Positions 11,682 through 23,357 are shown, numbered from the stretch's first letter. The stretch: 64,000 bases of DNA from Apostichopus japonicus (GCF_037975245.1 NC_092576.1:138501-202500); one strand, 5' to 3'. Notes: generated by a model not told the origin, from the letters alone. Numbers and translations are program-made.

Positions 11682-12550
11682 CAGTGGCGGACTAGCCAAA
11701 CGGACATTTGGGCTATGCCCGGTGGACCGGTAGCCCGATGGGCCGGTGGGCTGAGGAGCCTGGTAAAATTTACAGCCCATTTTCACAGTGGTTAAAAGAA
11801 AACAGACGGGCTGTGTAGAAATATATATTTTAACTGTGGAAATCAGTCATGTAAAGACTGTCCTCGACCTCTGCTGCTACAAGGTGCTCCTCAAGTTGAA
11901 CTTTTTCACTGATATTTACGAGAGCATTGGGCTTGCTTAAAAGCTGCTGGTAACGCTACCTGTGTCACAAGTGGCATGTGAACGTGCTTTCGCTGCCTTG
12001 AAGAGACTAAAACACCGTTTGAAGGAGTACAATGACACAAGACCATCTTGAGGCGTTCATGTTAATGTGTGTAGAAAAAAAGGATCATGGCCAAACTTGA
12101 CACTAAAAAATAAAAATACCATTGATGGTGTGGCTGCCAGAAGCAGCGAACTGCGTTGGCTCCTACTTAAGCATGTTGTCACAAAATGCTTGAAAACTAA
12201 TTAAAATGTAGTCTAAAACATATATTTTTGCCTATTTTTGTTTACGTTTTTAACTTTCCTCAGTTTAATCAAATGTTGCTTCTGGAAATTAATTTTGGGT
12301 CTTTTTTTAAGGATTATTTTTACCTCAAAACTGATAAATAAAGCACCATTTTGCACCAATAGATGTTTTTGAAGTTAAGGAATGCCTATAGGCATTCATT
12401 AACTTCAAAAAATTACAATGGGGAGGGGGACACCCCTTCTAATTAGACCCCTCACCCAGGACGGCGACCACTAGTAAGTAACATATCAATGAATAATGGG
12501 CCGGTCTAGAAGAAAAATGCCAGGCCGGTTTTAAGACCCAGTCCGCCCCG
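11682..12550 (+). mobile_element. Decayed hAT DNA transposon with TIRs and 8-bp TSD
   Basis: The left end is CAGTGGCGGACTAGCC and the right end, reversed, is CGGGGCGGACTGGGTC. These are imperfect terminal inverted repeats of about 16 bp. The element is flanked by ACCACAGT (11674-11681) and ATCACAGT (12551-12558), a duplication matching at 7 of 8 positions. Eight-base target duplications and CA-TG-type ends are the mark of hAT elements, and the interior holds a piece of hAT transposase C terminus. At 869 bp it is an internally deleted, non-autonomous copy. Confidence 0.8.
11930..12105 (+). pseudogene. hAT transposase C-terminal dimerisation region remnant
   Basis: Translation gives LPVSQVACERAFAALKRLKH, which matches the hAT C-terminal dimerisation motif (CERxFSxLKRLK). 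After a frameshift it continues as MTQDHLEAFMLMCVEK. Stop codons and the frameshift show it is not functional. The same kind of motif occurs in ZMYM1-like or ZBED-like hAT proteins. It lies inside the TIR-bounded element at 11682-12550, which supports both calls. Confidence 0.75.
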
Positions 12551-12558
12551 ATCACAGT

Positions 12559-13315
12559 AAATACTGGATTGTGCTGAAAAATCTGCAGCATGTGCTATAA
12601 GGAATACTGTAATAACTGAGGATATGTGTAATCACGAAAACTGGATTTGTTGAAATAACACATATTCTCAGTTCTTACTGTAATCCTAATATCACATGTA
12701 ACCGATCTACAATAGTAGCTGTGTTCTCTGTGTGTATCGAGTGACCAGAATGCAACTCTGTAATGAGGTTTGATGTATGACCTCATCAGAACAAGGTATA
12801 CTCCAATGTTCAATTCATTGTAAGATATCTTGGAAATGTTTTGTTGATATGAGTTCTGCAGATACTGTTGACCTGTTGATGAATTCTGAGCTCACAAAAA
12901 GTAATATACCTCAAAAATATCCCGATATTGCGGTATTCCGAATTTCGTCAAAGCGGAAACAGTGTCACAAACTTTATTTTACGCAATGGATCGTTGTCAT
13001 TTTTACTATAGGTATAAACTATACCCCAATGTAAAAACAAAGAAATAAAAGTATATGCACTTCGTAGTTTTTATTCCTGCAATAATAGAACGAAAACGTA
13101 AAAAGTATTGGTGAATTTTGACAACATTTGTCTTGGCCTCAGGCTGTCTTGCCCCCCCCCCCCCGGAAAAAATTCCGTATCGGTGCTCCAATTAGCAAAT
13201 CAAGGAGGATTGTGAAAATCTACTTTTTAATATATGAAGCGATGCAGAAAATATGACATTAATCTGATTTTATTTTTCATGTTTATGGAATCATTCTTTT
13301 AAACAAGTGAAAATG
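12559..13315. other. Unannotated AT-rich sequence
   Basis: I see no supported gene or repeat family. A poly-C run lies at about 13153-13163. Short open frames here lack any recognisable motif. Confidence 0.35.
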
Positions 13316-13594
13316 TACCGTGGCTTAATAGTGACATAGGGAAAAACATTGTCCTCAAATCTCAAAATGTTTAATTTTAAAGTCAAACTTTTGATTTATT
13401 GTCTCAAAGTTTTGATTTTTATGGCAAAGTTTTGACTTTAATGTCAAAATTGTGACTTTTGACATCAGGATTTGTACAATGTTTTACCTTAGAAGTTAAA
13501 ATTCTGAGATCAAATGTCCAATGTTTGAGATAAAAAGTAAAAATGTTAAGATTTGAGAACCCTTTTCTTCCTATGTTCCTATTAAGCCACCGTA
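13316..13594. mobile_element. TA-flanked palindromic MITE (Tc1/mariner-like)
   Basis: The element is bounded by TA dinucleotides. Its inverted ends are CCGTGGCTTAATAG at left and CTATTAAGCCACCG at right, and the similarity continues to about 28 bp (CATAGG then AAAA). The interior is a long imperfect palindrome with repeated AAAGTTTTGACTTT-like units and outer CTCAAATCT / TGAGATTTGAG-like arms. The whole 279-bp sequence could fold into one hairpin. TA duplications with a short non-coding interior are typical of Tc1/mariner-derived MITEs. Confidence 0.75.
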
Positions 13595-16205
13595 GAACTG
13601 GGGGCTTAATGGAGGCCGTTCCTCTACGTCCGAGCTGTGCACTTGTGGCATATTCACGTATCCCTTGGTAACTGCAGTAGAGTGAGCTTGGCTTGCTTGG
13701 CTGTAGGCTAACAGAGGGCGGGACCGATGTCTGAGCGGTATATCCTGGCCCGGAAGAAGGCAATGGCAAACCACGTATGTAATCTGCCAAGAAAATGACC
13801 ATGACAGACATTACGAGAACAGATATAGTGCCGGACGGTGGGACCCGCGGGCATGAAAGCACTAATTAAAACCTACTACCGGGGAAGAGCAACATCCTGT
13901 CACCAGAGCTGGTAGAAATGACGTGGTTGCATTAAATCCCACGGGAACTGCAGAGACCGAGACCACCAGGACCATCAGTGGCAGGATGAACTTCAGCAAG
14001 GAACATAAAATTGGAACATGGAATGTCAGAACGATGAACTGGTGTAAACTGGATATAGTTTTCAAAGAGATGGAGAGAACATCAGCTGAGATCTTGGGTA
14101 TAAGTGAGCTCAAATGTACTGGCATGGGCCACTTCCAGTCAAATGGATTCAAGGTGTTCTTCTCTGGGCATGAGCCCATCAAAAGAAATGGTGTTGCACT
14201 GATCTTTAACAAGACTACAGTGGCGACTGTGTTAGGCTACAACCCGGTGCATGACAGGATGATTTCAATAAGGCTGGATGATAACCCTGTGAAGACAACA
14301 ATTATCCAAGTGTATGCTCCAACCCCAGCAGCAAGCGATGAAGACACGCAAAACTTCTATGACAGACTACAAGACCTAGTTGACAGCGTGCCAAGAGATG
14401 ATACACTGGTTATAATGGGAGACTGGAATGCCAAGGTTGGAAAAGAAGCAGTTGCTGGCATCAGTGGGAGACATGGCCTGGGTGAGATGAACGAGGCAGG
14501 TGAACTCATGTTAGATTGCTGCCAGGCAAACCGACTGGTTATTTCAAACACCTGGTTTCAACAACCAAAACGCAGATTAAACACATGGACCTCCCCAGAT
14601 GGACAATATTTATTTTTATTTATACAGAGGACTTGTACAGAAGTGATCACAATATCACCACACAATTTACGGAAGGGATCTACGAAGATGAAGCACCGAT
14701 AATCGAGGAAGAAGTCAGAAAAGCTGTAAAGTCACTAGCAAAAAGAAAGTCTCCAGGATCTGACGAATTACCCATTGAACTCTTTAAGGAAGTGGGTGAT
14801 GAGGGTGTTACAGTACTCAGTGTAATTTGTCAGCGAATCTGGTGCACAGTTGTTTGGCCAAAAAGATGGAAAGAATCCATATACATCCCGATTCCGAAGA
14901 AAAGTGATCCCCGAATTTGCTCAAACAACCGAACGATAGCACTGATCTCACATGCAAGTAAACATGCTGAAGGTAATTCAACACAGACTAGAGAGATATA
15001 TGGGACGCGAAATTTCAATCGAACAAGCAGGCTTACGGAATGGCAAAGGCACTCGGGACCAAATTTCCAACCTTTGATGGATTTTGGAAAGGTCAAGAGA
15101 GTTCCAGCGTCCCGTTTATATAGGCTTCATAGACTATATAAAGCTTTTGATTGTGTTGACCATCCAACACTATGGACCATGTTGACAGAAATGGGAATTC
15201 CCAAGCACCTAGTACATGTGATTAAATAATTATATAATGAAAGGAAACGAAAGTTCGAACCGAATATGGGGATACAGAAATTTTCAACATCGGCAAGGGA
15301 GTTCTACAAGGGTGTATCCTTTCACCTTACCTTTACAACCTTTATAGCGAGTACATAATGAGACAAGCCAATCTAGACAATGTAGAGCTAGGGGTGAAGA
15401 TAGGTGGCAGAAGAGTCAACAACCTCAGATATGCTGATGACAGCACACTGCTCGCAGAAAGCAAAGAAGACCTCCTTAATCTGATGGAACGTATGCAGAC
15501 ACATAGCGCTCAGGCTGGTCTACACCTGAATTTAAAGAAGACCAAGGTTATGTGCACAGAGGAGCTGGACGAAATTATTCTGGGTGGAAACATAGTTGAA
15601 ATAGTACACGACTTTAACTTTCTCGGTTCTAGAATTGATGACAATGGTACCTGTAGGGGGGAAATTGTGAGACGGCTAGCTCTTGAAAGAGCTGCTCTGA
15701 CGTGGTTAAACAAGATTTGGAAGGGCAAAGCAATCTGAATAATAATAACGAAGAGTCAACTGATGAGAGTACTAGATTTCCTAGTTGTGCTCTATTTGAG
15801 TGAATCATTTGAGATCAATATCGAAGGGAATGAGGGTAAGAATAGACAGTTTTGAATTATGGTGCTGGCGCAGGCTATTGAGTCCCTTGGACTGCACACA
15901 GAACGAATATCTCGAATATGGAACAAATAAAACCCTTACTTCCACTGAAAGCACAGATCCTGAGGCCTCAACTACATTTTTCGGTCTTATCATGCGAGCG
16001 GACGACTCCCTGGAAAATCATGGTGGGAATGGGTGATGGATCGCGAAAGAGGGGCAGGCCACGAGCATGATGAATGGATGGTGTCAAGCAGGCGACTGGA
16101 CTGACTCTGGATGGACTGCGAGGGGCAACCAGGAGCCGGAAGGATTGGAGGATGAAAGTCATGGTCATCACTAAGGGTCGGACACGACTCGACGGCACAA
16201 GGTGA
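13595..16205 (+). pseudogene. RTE-clade non-LTR retrotransposon, internally deleted
   Basis: The 5' part contains the RTE-type leader AAGGCAATGGCAAACCAC. An apurinic-type endonuclease follows from about 14010 to 14610, with motifs IGTWNVRTM, SELKCTGMG, QVYAPT and MGDWNAKVG. The sequence TWTSPDGQY is then interrupted, and the frame resumes in the RT N-terminal region near 14640 (EEEVRKAVKSLAKRKSPGSDE). The stretch carrying the endonuclease's last catalytic Asp/His and about 200 residues of linker is therefore missing. The RT continues with IPIPKK, several frameshifts, the catalytic box YADD near 15432 and LNLKKTKVM. The 3' end translates in pieces as RGRPR, ATGLTLDGLRGAT and VMVITKGRTRLDGT, the typical RTE C terminus, near 16190. 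It is dead by deletion and frameshifts. It starts immediately after the MITE at 13594. Confidence 0.85.
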
Positions 16206-16806
16206 GAACTGGAATACCTTGGAAATATTATAATTTCTTTCTTGCAGTGACCATGCATCACTCTCCTTTTTAAATTCATGCAGGGCAGTTCAATTTTTCG
16301 CGACCTTGATGTTGTATCAGATTTTAAAAAATACCAATTTTTTCGCCAAAATAAAAATTCATTGGTTGCCCCGTGACAAACAGTGATGGAATATATCATA
16401 TTTTATCTAGCATATCGTGCTGGTTTTCCAATGGCGCAAATACACACTGTATTATTTAAAGGGCAGCATTTTAGTATGGAACCTTTGCCAAACTGCTTTG
16501 ATTTTTCTAGTAACTCCTCCAATCAGGGTGGTAAGTTATACCACTAGAGTTATTACCATACACAGCGCGAAATTTGTACTAACCAATTCATTGTGTGCAT
16601 AACAATAGTACATGCACAATTCACACACATTCAACGTAGGTCCCCTTTATGCAATATACGAGGTTTATAGTGAGCTGCACATTGATTCCTGGATTTACGA
16701 AGAAAAGATGATTTAGTCAGAATTAAACATTTTTTTTGGGAGGGGGGGGGGAGGATGGTGTTATTATTATTATTATCATGGTTCTTTATATAACGAAAAA
16801 AATTAT

Positions 16807-16840
<34 letters not shown>

Positions 16841-17383
16841 TGTGCGCTTTACACAGTATAAAACAATAATAAGAAAGAATTAAGAAAAAAATAAGTTAAT
16901 AAAAATATTGGATAAAAGAATGTAATCATAACATGATCAACAGTAAAACAAATATATAGCAAGAAAAAAACTAACGAAATAATAATGCATCAAATGAATT
17001 CAGATATTATCAGCTTTGCAGTATAAAATGAGTCTTAAGTTTTGATTTAAAAAGGGTAACACTGTCAATAGCAATCAAACTGCTTTGATGTTTACTAGTA
17101 TTGTTTAGTTTTGATAACTAATACAGACAGTTGGCACGTGTTTGCTATAATGTAATTCCGTGTCCCGTTTCATATAGTATTGACTAGGATATAGGCTACG
17201 ATCATTCAGAAATTGTCTCAATTGGCAGTCCTAAATTGTCGTCTGATGAATATGCATACAATTCAACGACAGCATATTCTCCAATACGCCGCACGTTAGG
17301 ATCTTACTTTGTGCGTTTTTAGCGATGTATGCACGGAGACCTCTGAACCATACTAAATATCGTAATATAAATATCGAATAAAT
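16206..17383. other. Unannotated sequence; possible promoter of exon 1b
   Basis: The stretch contains a TA run (about 16809-16836) and a G run near 16742, but no gene. The last ~100 bases before 17384 include CTCTGAACCATACTAAATAT, resembling the sequence just upstream of exon 1a. This suggests that the duplication of the first exon included promoter-proximal sequence. Confidence 0.4.
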
Positions 17384-17601
17384 ATGGAGAGACTTTGTAA
17401 AAAACTTAAGGCTCTTTTGATATGTTCTGTTGTCATTCTTATGTTATTTGTGCTGTTACAGCGCAGTTTGAGAACAACATCAAGGATTAAAACGGAAGCT
17501 GAAATCGAAAAAGTTGTTACTGACCTTTACGTTTACAACATACAAAAAGCAAAGGATCGTGTGTTTGATGTACGTAAAATGTGCGATAAAATATGTGATA
17601 G
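17384..17601 (+). CDS. ST8SIA-like: ST8Sia-type sialyltransferase, candidate first exon 1b
   Basis: The exon encodes 72 residues plus two bases. A basic N terminus (MERLCKKLKA) is followed by a hydrophobic anchor (LLICSVVILMLFVLL), then a charged stem ending in DRVFDVRKMCDKICDR and a GTAAGC donor at 17602. This is a type II signal-anchor layout expected for a Golgi sialyltransferase. Phase 2 splicing to 31782 completes an Arg codon and gives a 352-residue product with the two downstream exons, close to the usual ST8Sia length. The C-terminal block and the two Cys residues match exon 1a at 7257-7441, so the two are paralogous alternatives. This one lies nearer the catalytic exons, which makes it the likelier main first exon. 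The 14-kb intron that follows holds a LINE and an inverted pair of PLEs. Confidence 0.7.
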
Positions 17602-20550
17602 GTAAGCGGCATTTCTCTTATCTATATGCTATATACGTTGCTTTGCTGTCTCAATTAGAGACTAACAAAGATCGTGAAAACGTATACGTTAGTCAATTTT
17701 GTAAATAAATTGAAGGTAAATTATAAATAAAGACTGCCAATATAAATATCCAACTAGTTATTTAGAACCTAGTTTTTCTAGCCAACTTTCCTAACCAACG
17801 CTGAGGAAATATGAATCCAACAAACGGTTGGGCATATATTGATCAATTACGGATCGGTTATGGTTTTACTCGTAGTTTGGATATTATACAGGCAATGCAT
17901 AATAACTTATAAATTACACGAGTCGCATGTTGGGCAATGTTTATCATTCGTTGGCGAAATGTTGAATATGCATACTTAGATGTCTGGGTATCCGTTACTT
18001 CTAATTGGGTAACATATGTCAATTTATTGGTAGATATTTCGACATTATTTTAGCACTTTTCTCCCATTATCGTGTCATGGATAGTTCATCAAAATATTCA
18101 TAATGATCTATACAGGTATTTTGAAGCCCCAGTTTTCTACTGACTATAAACAAAGCTGTTGAAAGATATACCTTAAAATAGGTGAATTGGCACCACCAAG
18201 GGTGAACATGGAAAGGTTAGAGGATGGTATACAAATATAGAATCAACCAAACCCCAAAGACAGATCTACCGTCACAGTATATTGAATAATGATTTATTGA
18301 ACAACTCGAGGAAAATAAGTACAATTTTATAACTTCATATCCGTGAAAACAATGGCAAAACGGAAGATTTGTATATGCTGTAAAATTAGTTAGTTGCCTG
18401 AAATGCTATCGTAGCATGCTTCTCGTCCACTCATTGATATTGTAGCATGCTTCGCCCTCTCACCCATTGCTATTGTAACACGCTACTCTCATCCACCCAT
18501 TGATTCTCCTGCCATTGCTTAGCCAAATGTGTTTATGTTACTTTGTCTATTTATTTCTCAAGTCAAGAAAATATAAGCATTACAAACCCATTCAATTAAC
18601 AGTTAAATGATCCTGAATCAGAACCTGATTTTTGGGCACAAGTCTAGAGATGCTTTGAACGATGACCACATGGCTGATGTCTATACGAATTCTCCATTCA
18701 ATAATATAAAACAAATGCAAAAGTTTTCAATGGAAGCACATATATCATGTCTCAACAGGTTTAAATTACAATGTAGTTTTGTCGGAACAAGGTTGGTTAA
18801 CTAAGACCAGATCATTGTGATCCTAAACCAAAGCCAGGGTACCCTCATCATGTCATATTAGTACTCTATGTACAGGTTTGTAAATTGTTCAATTGATTAT
18901 GTAACATACCACTTTCAAGATGTAATGGATGATATAAATACAATGAATAGTTAGGAATAAGAAAACAACTTTAAATCTGATGCGATTAATGCCTTTTAGA
19001 GTTCCTGTTTGCATCAGTAAAGTCAAAGCCATAAGTATCAAAGACTCCTGATAACTGTCTCTTTGTATAAGCTTCAATACTGTTAATAACTCCATGTGTA
19101 TCATCAGCTATTCTCTTTGTAATTGGAGTAGCATTGCCTGATGATTTCCGTCTAGTAATCAATATAGCTGCTGATTCAGTAATTGTTTCATATTCCAAGT
19201 CTTCTTCATCTGCATCTGCATCACTGCTGGGTGAAGCTTCCCATTTTCATTGTCATCGCTTTAGTCTATGTCAACATATTGCTTGTCTCGTGTTGATATT
19301 GAGAAACTCCTATGGCTGGCTCCTGTAAGGAGAAAGCTTTGTAAATAGATGTTTCTTCAACATAAAAAGAATATATATTGTATTCATTATAACGATCGAT
19401 TGACCAGTATCGGTATCAACCACGCGTAACGTAGATTAATACTGTTAGTGGCTGTCCTTCGGCCTAACTTAACGTTAGGCCTGTGATATTTGCCAGTAGC
19501 ATAGGCTAAGTAGTAAGTAGGCTAGTAAAGTACTACTACGTAGCCAACAAATGTCTACATTAATGTATATCATGTACGGTTATCTAGCGTCAAGTTAGCT
19601 CCCAATGCCTTATGTTAGTCATATAAGTAATATTAGTCATACTTACATAAATTAGACTCTGGATTCAATCGTTGCAGCTACCATAAAAATTAAGCCATAT
19701 GCTAGGTCTCACTTGGACTAGTATTGTTATTCGCTATGCTTTTTGGCCTAACCTTACCCTATCATTTGGTTTACCAATATTTACATCCTATTCATGTATT
19801 CGTCATTGTTTACCCTTTAATAGTACACCCGTATTTGAAACGTGTCTATCACCTCAACAACACCCCCCCCCCCTTCCCCGTCTATTTTAAAGGATTTCTT
19901 CGATAAGCTGGTCAATCTTCTGTATTTCATATACAACCGGGCATGAAAGTATGAGCTACAGTATGCAACGATAAGTACTGTAACGTAGGCCTACGTTGCT
20001 TCATGTACACATAATTGTATGGGCAAACAGTTTATTGCTCCTTTGTAGAAATTGGGTGAACTTTGCATAGCTGTTAACTAAGTTCTTTGTCACTATAAGT
20101 TAATTAGCAATTAGAGCAGTGATATTGTCCAATGTTATATATACGTATAGTTTGCGGGTAAAGAGAATCAGGCGAGAAAAGGAGAAGGCTCTGTCCAAAG
20201 TGCAATATATGATATGCACTATAAATGGGTATATATATTTCAACGCGTGGGACCAACTGAAGAGCATAAACAAAACCACACCATATTAAGACACGACAAA
20301 AGTGCATTTAGGATAGGCCTAACACACAGGACAATATTTAAAAGGTCTATGCTAGCTCTTCACACGCTCATTGTTACGCCAGAAATTCCTTCTGCTGTTG
20401 TTATTGTTGCTGTTGTTTAAATGTTGTTAAATATCACATGTTTAAAGTGCACAAAAAATTTCGAAAGGAAAACTTGTGTTGAAATGTCATCTGTTGTTAG
20501 GAAACTAAAAGAATGCTTTTGGTTACTAGGTTATTAGAATTTAAACAACA
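17602..20550 (+). other. Intron 1 sequence, proximal part
   Basis: The intron starts with GTAAGC. At 18405-18520 there is a short degenerate tandem repeat: three units of about 45 bases with GTAGCATGCTTC and CCACCCATTG-like landmarks. A possible minus-strand exon is noted separately. The palindrome-like GGCCTAACTTAACGTTAGGCC lies near 19463. Otherwise nothing is recognised. Confidence 0.4.
18989..19230 (-). CDS. Possible exon of an unknown protein
   Basis: An open minus-strand frame with acidic, Ser-rich start (SSDADADEEDLEYET) runs to a stop near 18986, ending in DFTDANRNSKRH. Candidate AG acceptors lie just upstream of the acidic stretch. Composition looks protein-like rather than random, but I recognise no family and no partner exon, and it is nested inside the putative sialyltransferase intron on the opposite strand. 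It could be chance or part of an unknown mobile element. Confidence 0.18.
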
Positions 20551-20558
20551 AAATTGAC

Positions 20559-20930
20559 CAGTGGCGTAGGAAGGTACTTTTGAGTGGGGGGCTGAAGACT
20601 GATGGCCGGCCTGGGGGAGGGGTCTAAGGGGAGGGGGTGTCCCCCTCCCCTTTGGATTTTTTTTTGCATTTCCAGGTGGCCTCAGATGCAATTTGGTGCA
20701 ATATAGCACATTTCAACCCACCCAATCCATTTTGTATATAATTTTGCATTTTCACCTGGCCTTAGATGCAATTTGGTGCTCCAAATGAGATTTTTTTCTC
20801 ATTTGGAAATGAAAAAGGGGTTTTCTGACTTGCGAAGCGGGGGGGGGGGGGGCGGAATGATACTTCCGCCCCTCCACATTTTTCACTGGGGGGCTGGCGC
20901 CCCCCCAGCCCCCCGGTTCCTACGCCCTTG
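20559..20930. mobile_element. hAT-like MITE with perfect 8-bp TSD
   Basis: AAATTGAC occurs at 20551-20558 and again at 20931-20938, exactly flanking the element. The ends are inverted: CAGTGGCGTAGGAAGG at left and CCGGTTCCTACGCCCTTG at right. The 372-bp interior is non-coding, rich in G and C runs, and includes duplicated CCTGG-CCT-AGATGCAATTTGGTGC-like stretches. The perfect duplication indicates a fairly recent insertion. It is the cleanest member of the CAGTGGCGTA-ended family in this window. Confidence 0.9.
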
Positions 20931-20938
20931 AAATTGAC

Positions 20939-21537
20939 ATTTTGACCCCCACTGAGGAGTCACCATCATTATTAACCGAACTTCAAGGAGCATTCAGGAG
21001 ATTTGGCATATTTTAAAGGTGAATCGTGAAGACCAAAATAGCTATCTACAAACAGTAATTTAGTTCTTCATTTGATCTTGGCTTAAACATTTGAAAGCCC
21101 GAATACTGCATTACGTCGCCCTTTAACACAATAACCATAAAATTTTAGCCCCATGTTTGACTATCGTAAAGCTCGTTACAGCGTGCATCTACCCATACTG
21201 TAAACAACAGACCTGTATGCCCAAAGCCATGTAGACGTGTACACCTGTACTGCTTACCTCTGTACAATTAGCGATCATGACCATATTAATACTTGTGTTG
21301 AAAGATGGATTCTCCATGACCTCTACTTGTCATAGCAATGTATATTATAACCATAATTATAGAACTAGTATAGTCTGGACTAAATATGTTTAAAAAAAAA
21401 AAACATTCTACTCATGTGGTTACTTTATGACTATAATACATGTTTAGTTTTTGGAATTCATCAGGTGACCCAGATGTGACAGAATTACAGTATTAACACT
21501 GATTAAAATGAACGATTGTTATCCATCATGATTAGTG
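20939..21537. other. Unannotated intronic sequence
   Basis: I see no gene or clear repeat apart from a 12-base poly-A run near 21392. Confidence 0.4.
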
Positions 21538-21925
21538 TTAGACCGGTGTTTGACGGTTGTTTGACGGTTATTGGACGGTTGTTGGACGACTGTTAGATGT
21601 TTGTTGGACGTGTGTTGGAGGTGTGTTGGAGGTGTGTTGGAGGTGTGTTGGAGGGGTGTTGGAGGGGCGTTGGACGGGTGCTGGACGGGTGCTGGACGTG
21701 TGTTGGACGTGTGTTGGACGGGTGTTGGACGGGTGCTGGACACGGGTGCTAGACGGTTGCTGGACACGGGTGCTGGACACGGGTGCTTGACACGGGTGCT
21801 GGACACGGGTGCTGGACACGGTTGCTGGACACGGGTGCTGGACAGGGGTGTTTGACACGAGTGTTGGACACTGGTGTTGGACACAGGTGTTGGACACGGG
21901 TATTGGACAGGCGTTGGACACAGCT
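21538..21925. repeat. GC-rich minisatellite, 11- and 13-bp units
   Basis: The left half repeats an 11-base unit (GTGTTGGAGGT, then GTGCTGGACGG). The right half repeats a 13-base unit (GTGCTGGACACGG). There are about 30 units in all. It is strongly strand-asymmetric, with G on the plus strand. All three frames stay open on both strands, which produces spurious proteins such as CWTGAGRVLDVCW. I regard it as non-coding. Confidence 0.9.
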
Positions 21926-22518
21926 GAGCATCAGAGTTTGCACAGAAACCATCTCTTACAAAATTAATAAAACAGTTCAGATTTTCAACTTGTTAATAAT
22001 CCCGATCAATGATGGTATCAGGATCTTATATACAATGTATATATTCCTTTCGAATTGAAACGTGATACTTTTCTCTTTAAAATTACTGTGCTTGGTGGAG
22101 AGTGGATAAACTTGCTTGGTTTTCGTGTCCAGCTTCTGTGTGACGTCTCATTTAAATAACATATGGTTACTGAATTTTTAAAACCTGCACTATAGCTCTA
22201 GATGTTAAGCTGGGCATGCTTTCGTTGTTTTTAATTCCTTCTTTGTACTTGACATTACGGTATATGTTTCCGCTTTCTGTGTCGGTGCCTTATAGGCAGT
22301 AAACTTTATCTTCCTATGTTAACCTGAATGGTCTGTATACATGTTTCCGGTGAAACCAACTTTCCGTTGAATTATTTGTGTGTGTCTAGAAAAGGAATAC
22401 GTCTCTGTATACTCTTTTATATATCGCTCTGTAAATAAAAATAAAAATAAAATAAAACTGTTAGCAAACTACTTATCCACTAGAGAGCCTGTGTAGGAGA
22501 ATGCGTAAAAGAAAGTTG
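21926..22518. other. Unannotated intronic sequence
   Basis: No gene is seen. An A-rich AAATAAAAATAAAATAAAA-type run near 22434-22456 may be a retroposon tail. Confidence 0.35.
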
Positions 22519-22556
22519 GCCTGACGTTTCGATCCTAGCAGGATCTTCTTCAAAGG
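22519..22556 (-). ncRNA. Hammerhead-ribozyme-like motif at PLE end
   Basis: On the minus strand: TTTGAAGAA, then a hairpin GATCCT-GCT-AGGATC, then GAAACGTC. This resembles the hammerhead core (CUGANGA, stem II, GAAA, then GUC), but the first box is imperfect and helix III is absent or collapsed. Penelope-like elements are known to carry hammerhead motifs near their ends. It is likely a degenerate or variant relic. Confidence 0.4.
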
Positions 22557-22648
22557 CTGAATGACAAGTAAGAGTAACAGAAGGGACAAAACCACATATA
22601 AAATACAGACAGGTTAATGAGCATGGTGAACACAAAGAGATTGATGTA

Positions 22649-23329
22649 AGGGGATTAGTAGACAAGGAATGGAGAGAAGAAAGAACAAAGAAACTTCTAA
22701 TCCTTCACCCATTCAGCATGGTACTTTCAAATGTGGTCGTTCTTCAAGATGCATCATCTGCAGCCACCACATTGTTGAATCCAATGCCATCACCAGCCAC
22801 AGCATGCAACGCACACACAAGACTAAGGGTCACATCACTTGCACAACCACTAATGTCATATATCTGATCGCGAGTTTGCGGCATCCATTATGTTGGCGAA
22901 ACCAAAACCACCCTCAAGAAGCAATTCTATGGTCACAGATCCACAGTCAACACCATAAAGACTGAGCCCTCAGTTAGAGAACAATTTGACCTTCCCAACC
23001 ATACCATTAACGACATGTCCCTACAGGGGATTGAATCCTTAGGTAGCCATCCTGACCTAGTACGAATCAGCAGAGAGAGGCTGTGGATGCAACGCCTTCG
23101 CAACATCTCCTTCTCCACTTGTCCACCCCCCCCCCCCTTTCACTCCTTTTCTCATAACTCTCTTCCATTATTTTTTCTCCACAGCTTTCTGTCTTTGTCC
23201 TTCTCCAGTTTATTCCCCACCCTTTTCCTTTAATCCTCTCTTTGTCCCTCCACTGTTTACCTCCTACCGCTCCTCTTTCCCTGTTGGTTTCCTTCTTTCT
23301 TCTCTCCATCCCTTGTCTACTAATCCCCT
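22649..23329 (+). pseudogene. Penelope-like element remnant (GIY-YIG part) with inverted flanks
   Basis: The translated piece contains FKCGRSSRCIICSHHIVES, ITCTTTNVIYLI and then, after a frameshift, HYVGETKTTLKKQFYGHRST and LWMQRLRNISF. This is the cysteine-rich linker plus GIY-YIG nuclease of a PLE, with the RT missing. The unit is flanked by a 35-base inverted repeat at 22649-22683 and 23295-23329 (AGGGGATTAGTAGACAAG at left, its complement at right, with one mismatch). Inverted terminal copies are a known PLE arrangement. The region from 23130 to 23295 is a pyrimidine-rich spacer. Confidence 0.8.
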
Positions 23330-23355
23330 TTCATCCATCTCTTATATACATACAT

Positions 23356-23357
<2 letters not shown>

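Noticed and set aside
21519-22058. Long overlapping open frames on both strands with Cys/Trp- or Ser/Thr/Pro-rich repeats
   Set aside because: They are by-products of the 11- and 13-bp minisatellite, which lacks stop codons in most frames. There is no start context, domain or splice logic.
23067-23309. Basic Arg/Glu-rich antisense protein, and similar ones at 40216-40470, 57720-58028 and 63348-63587
   Set aside because: All are antisense translations of pyrimidine-rich tracts.
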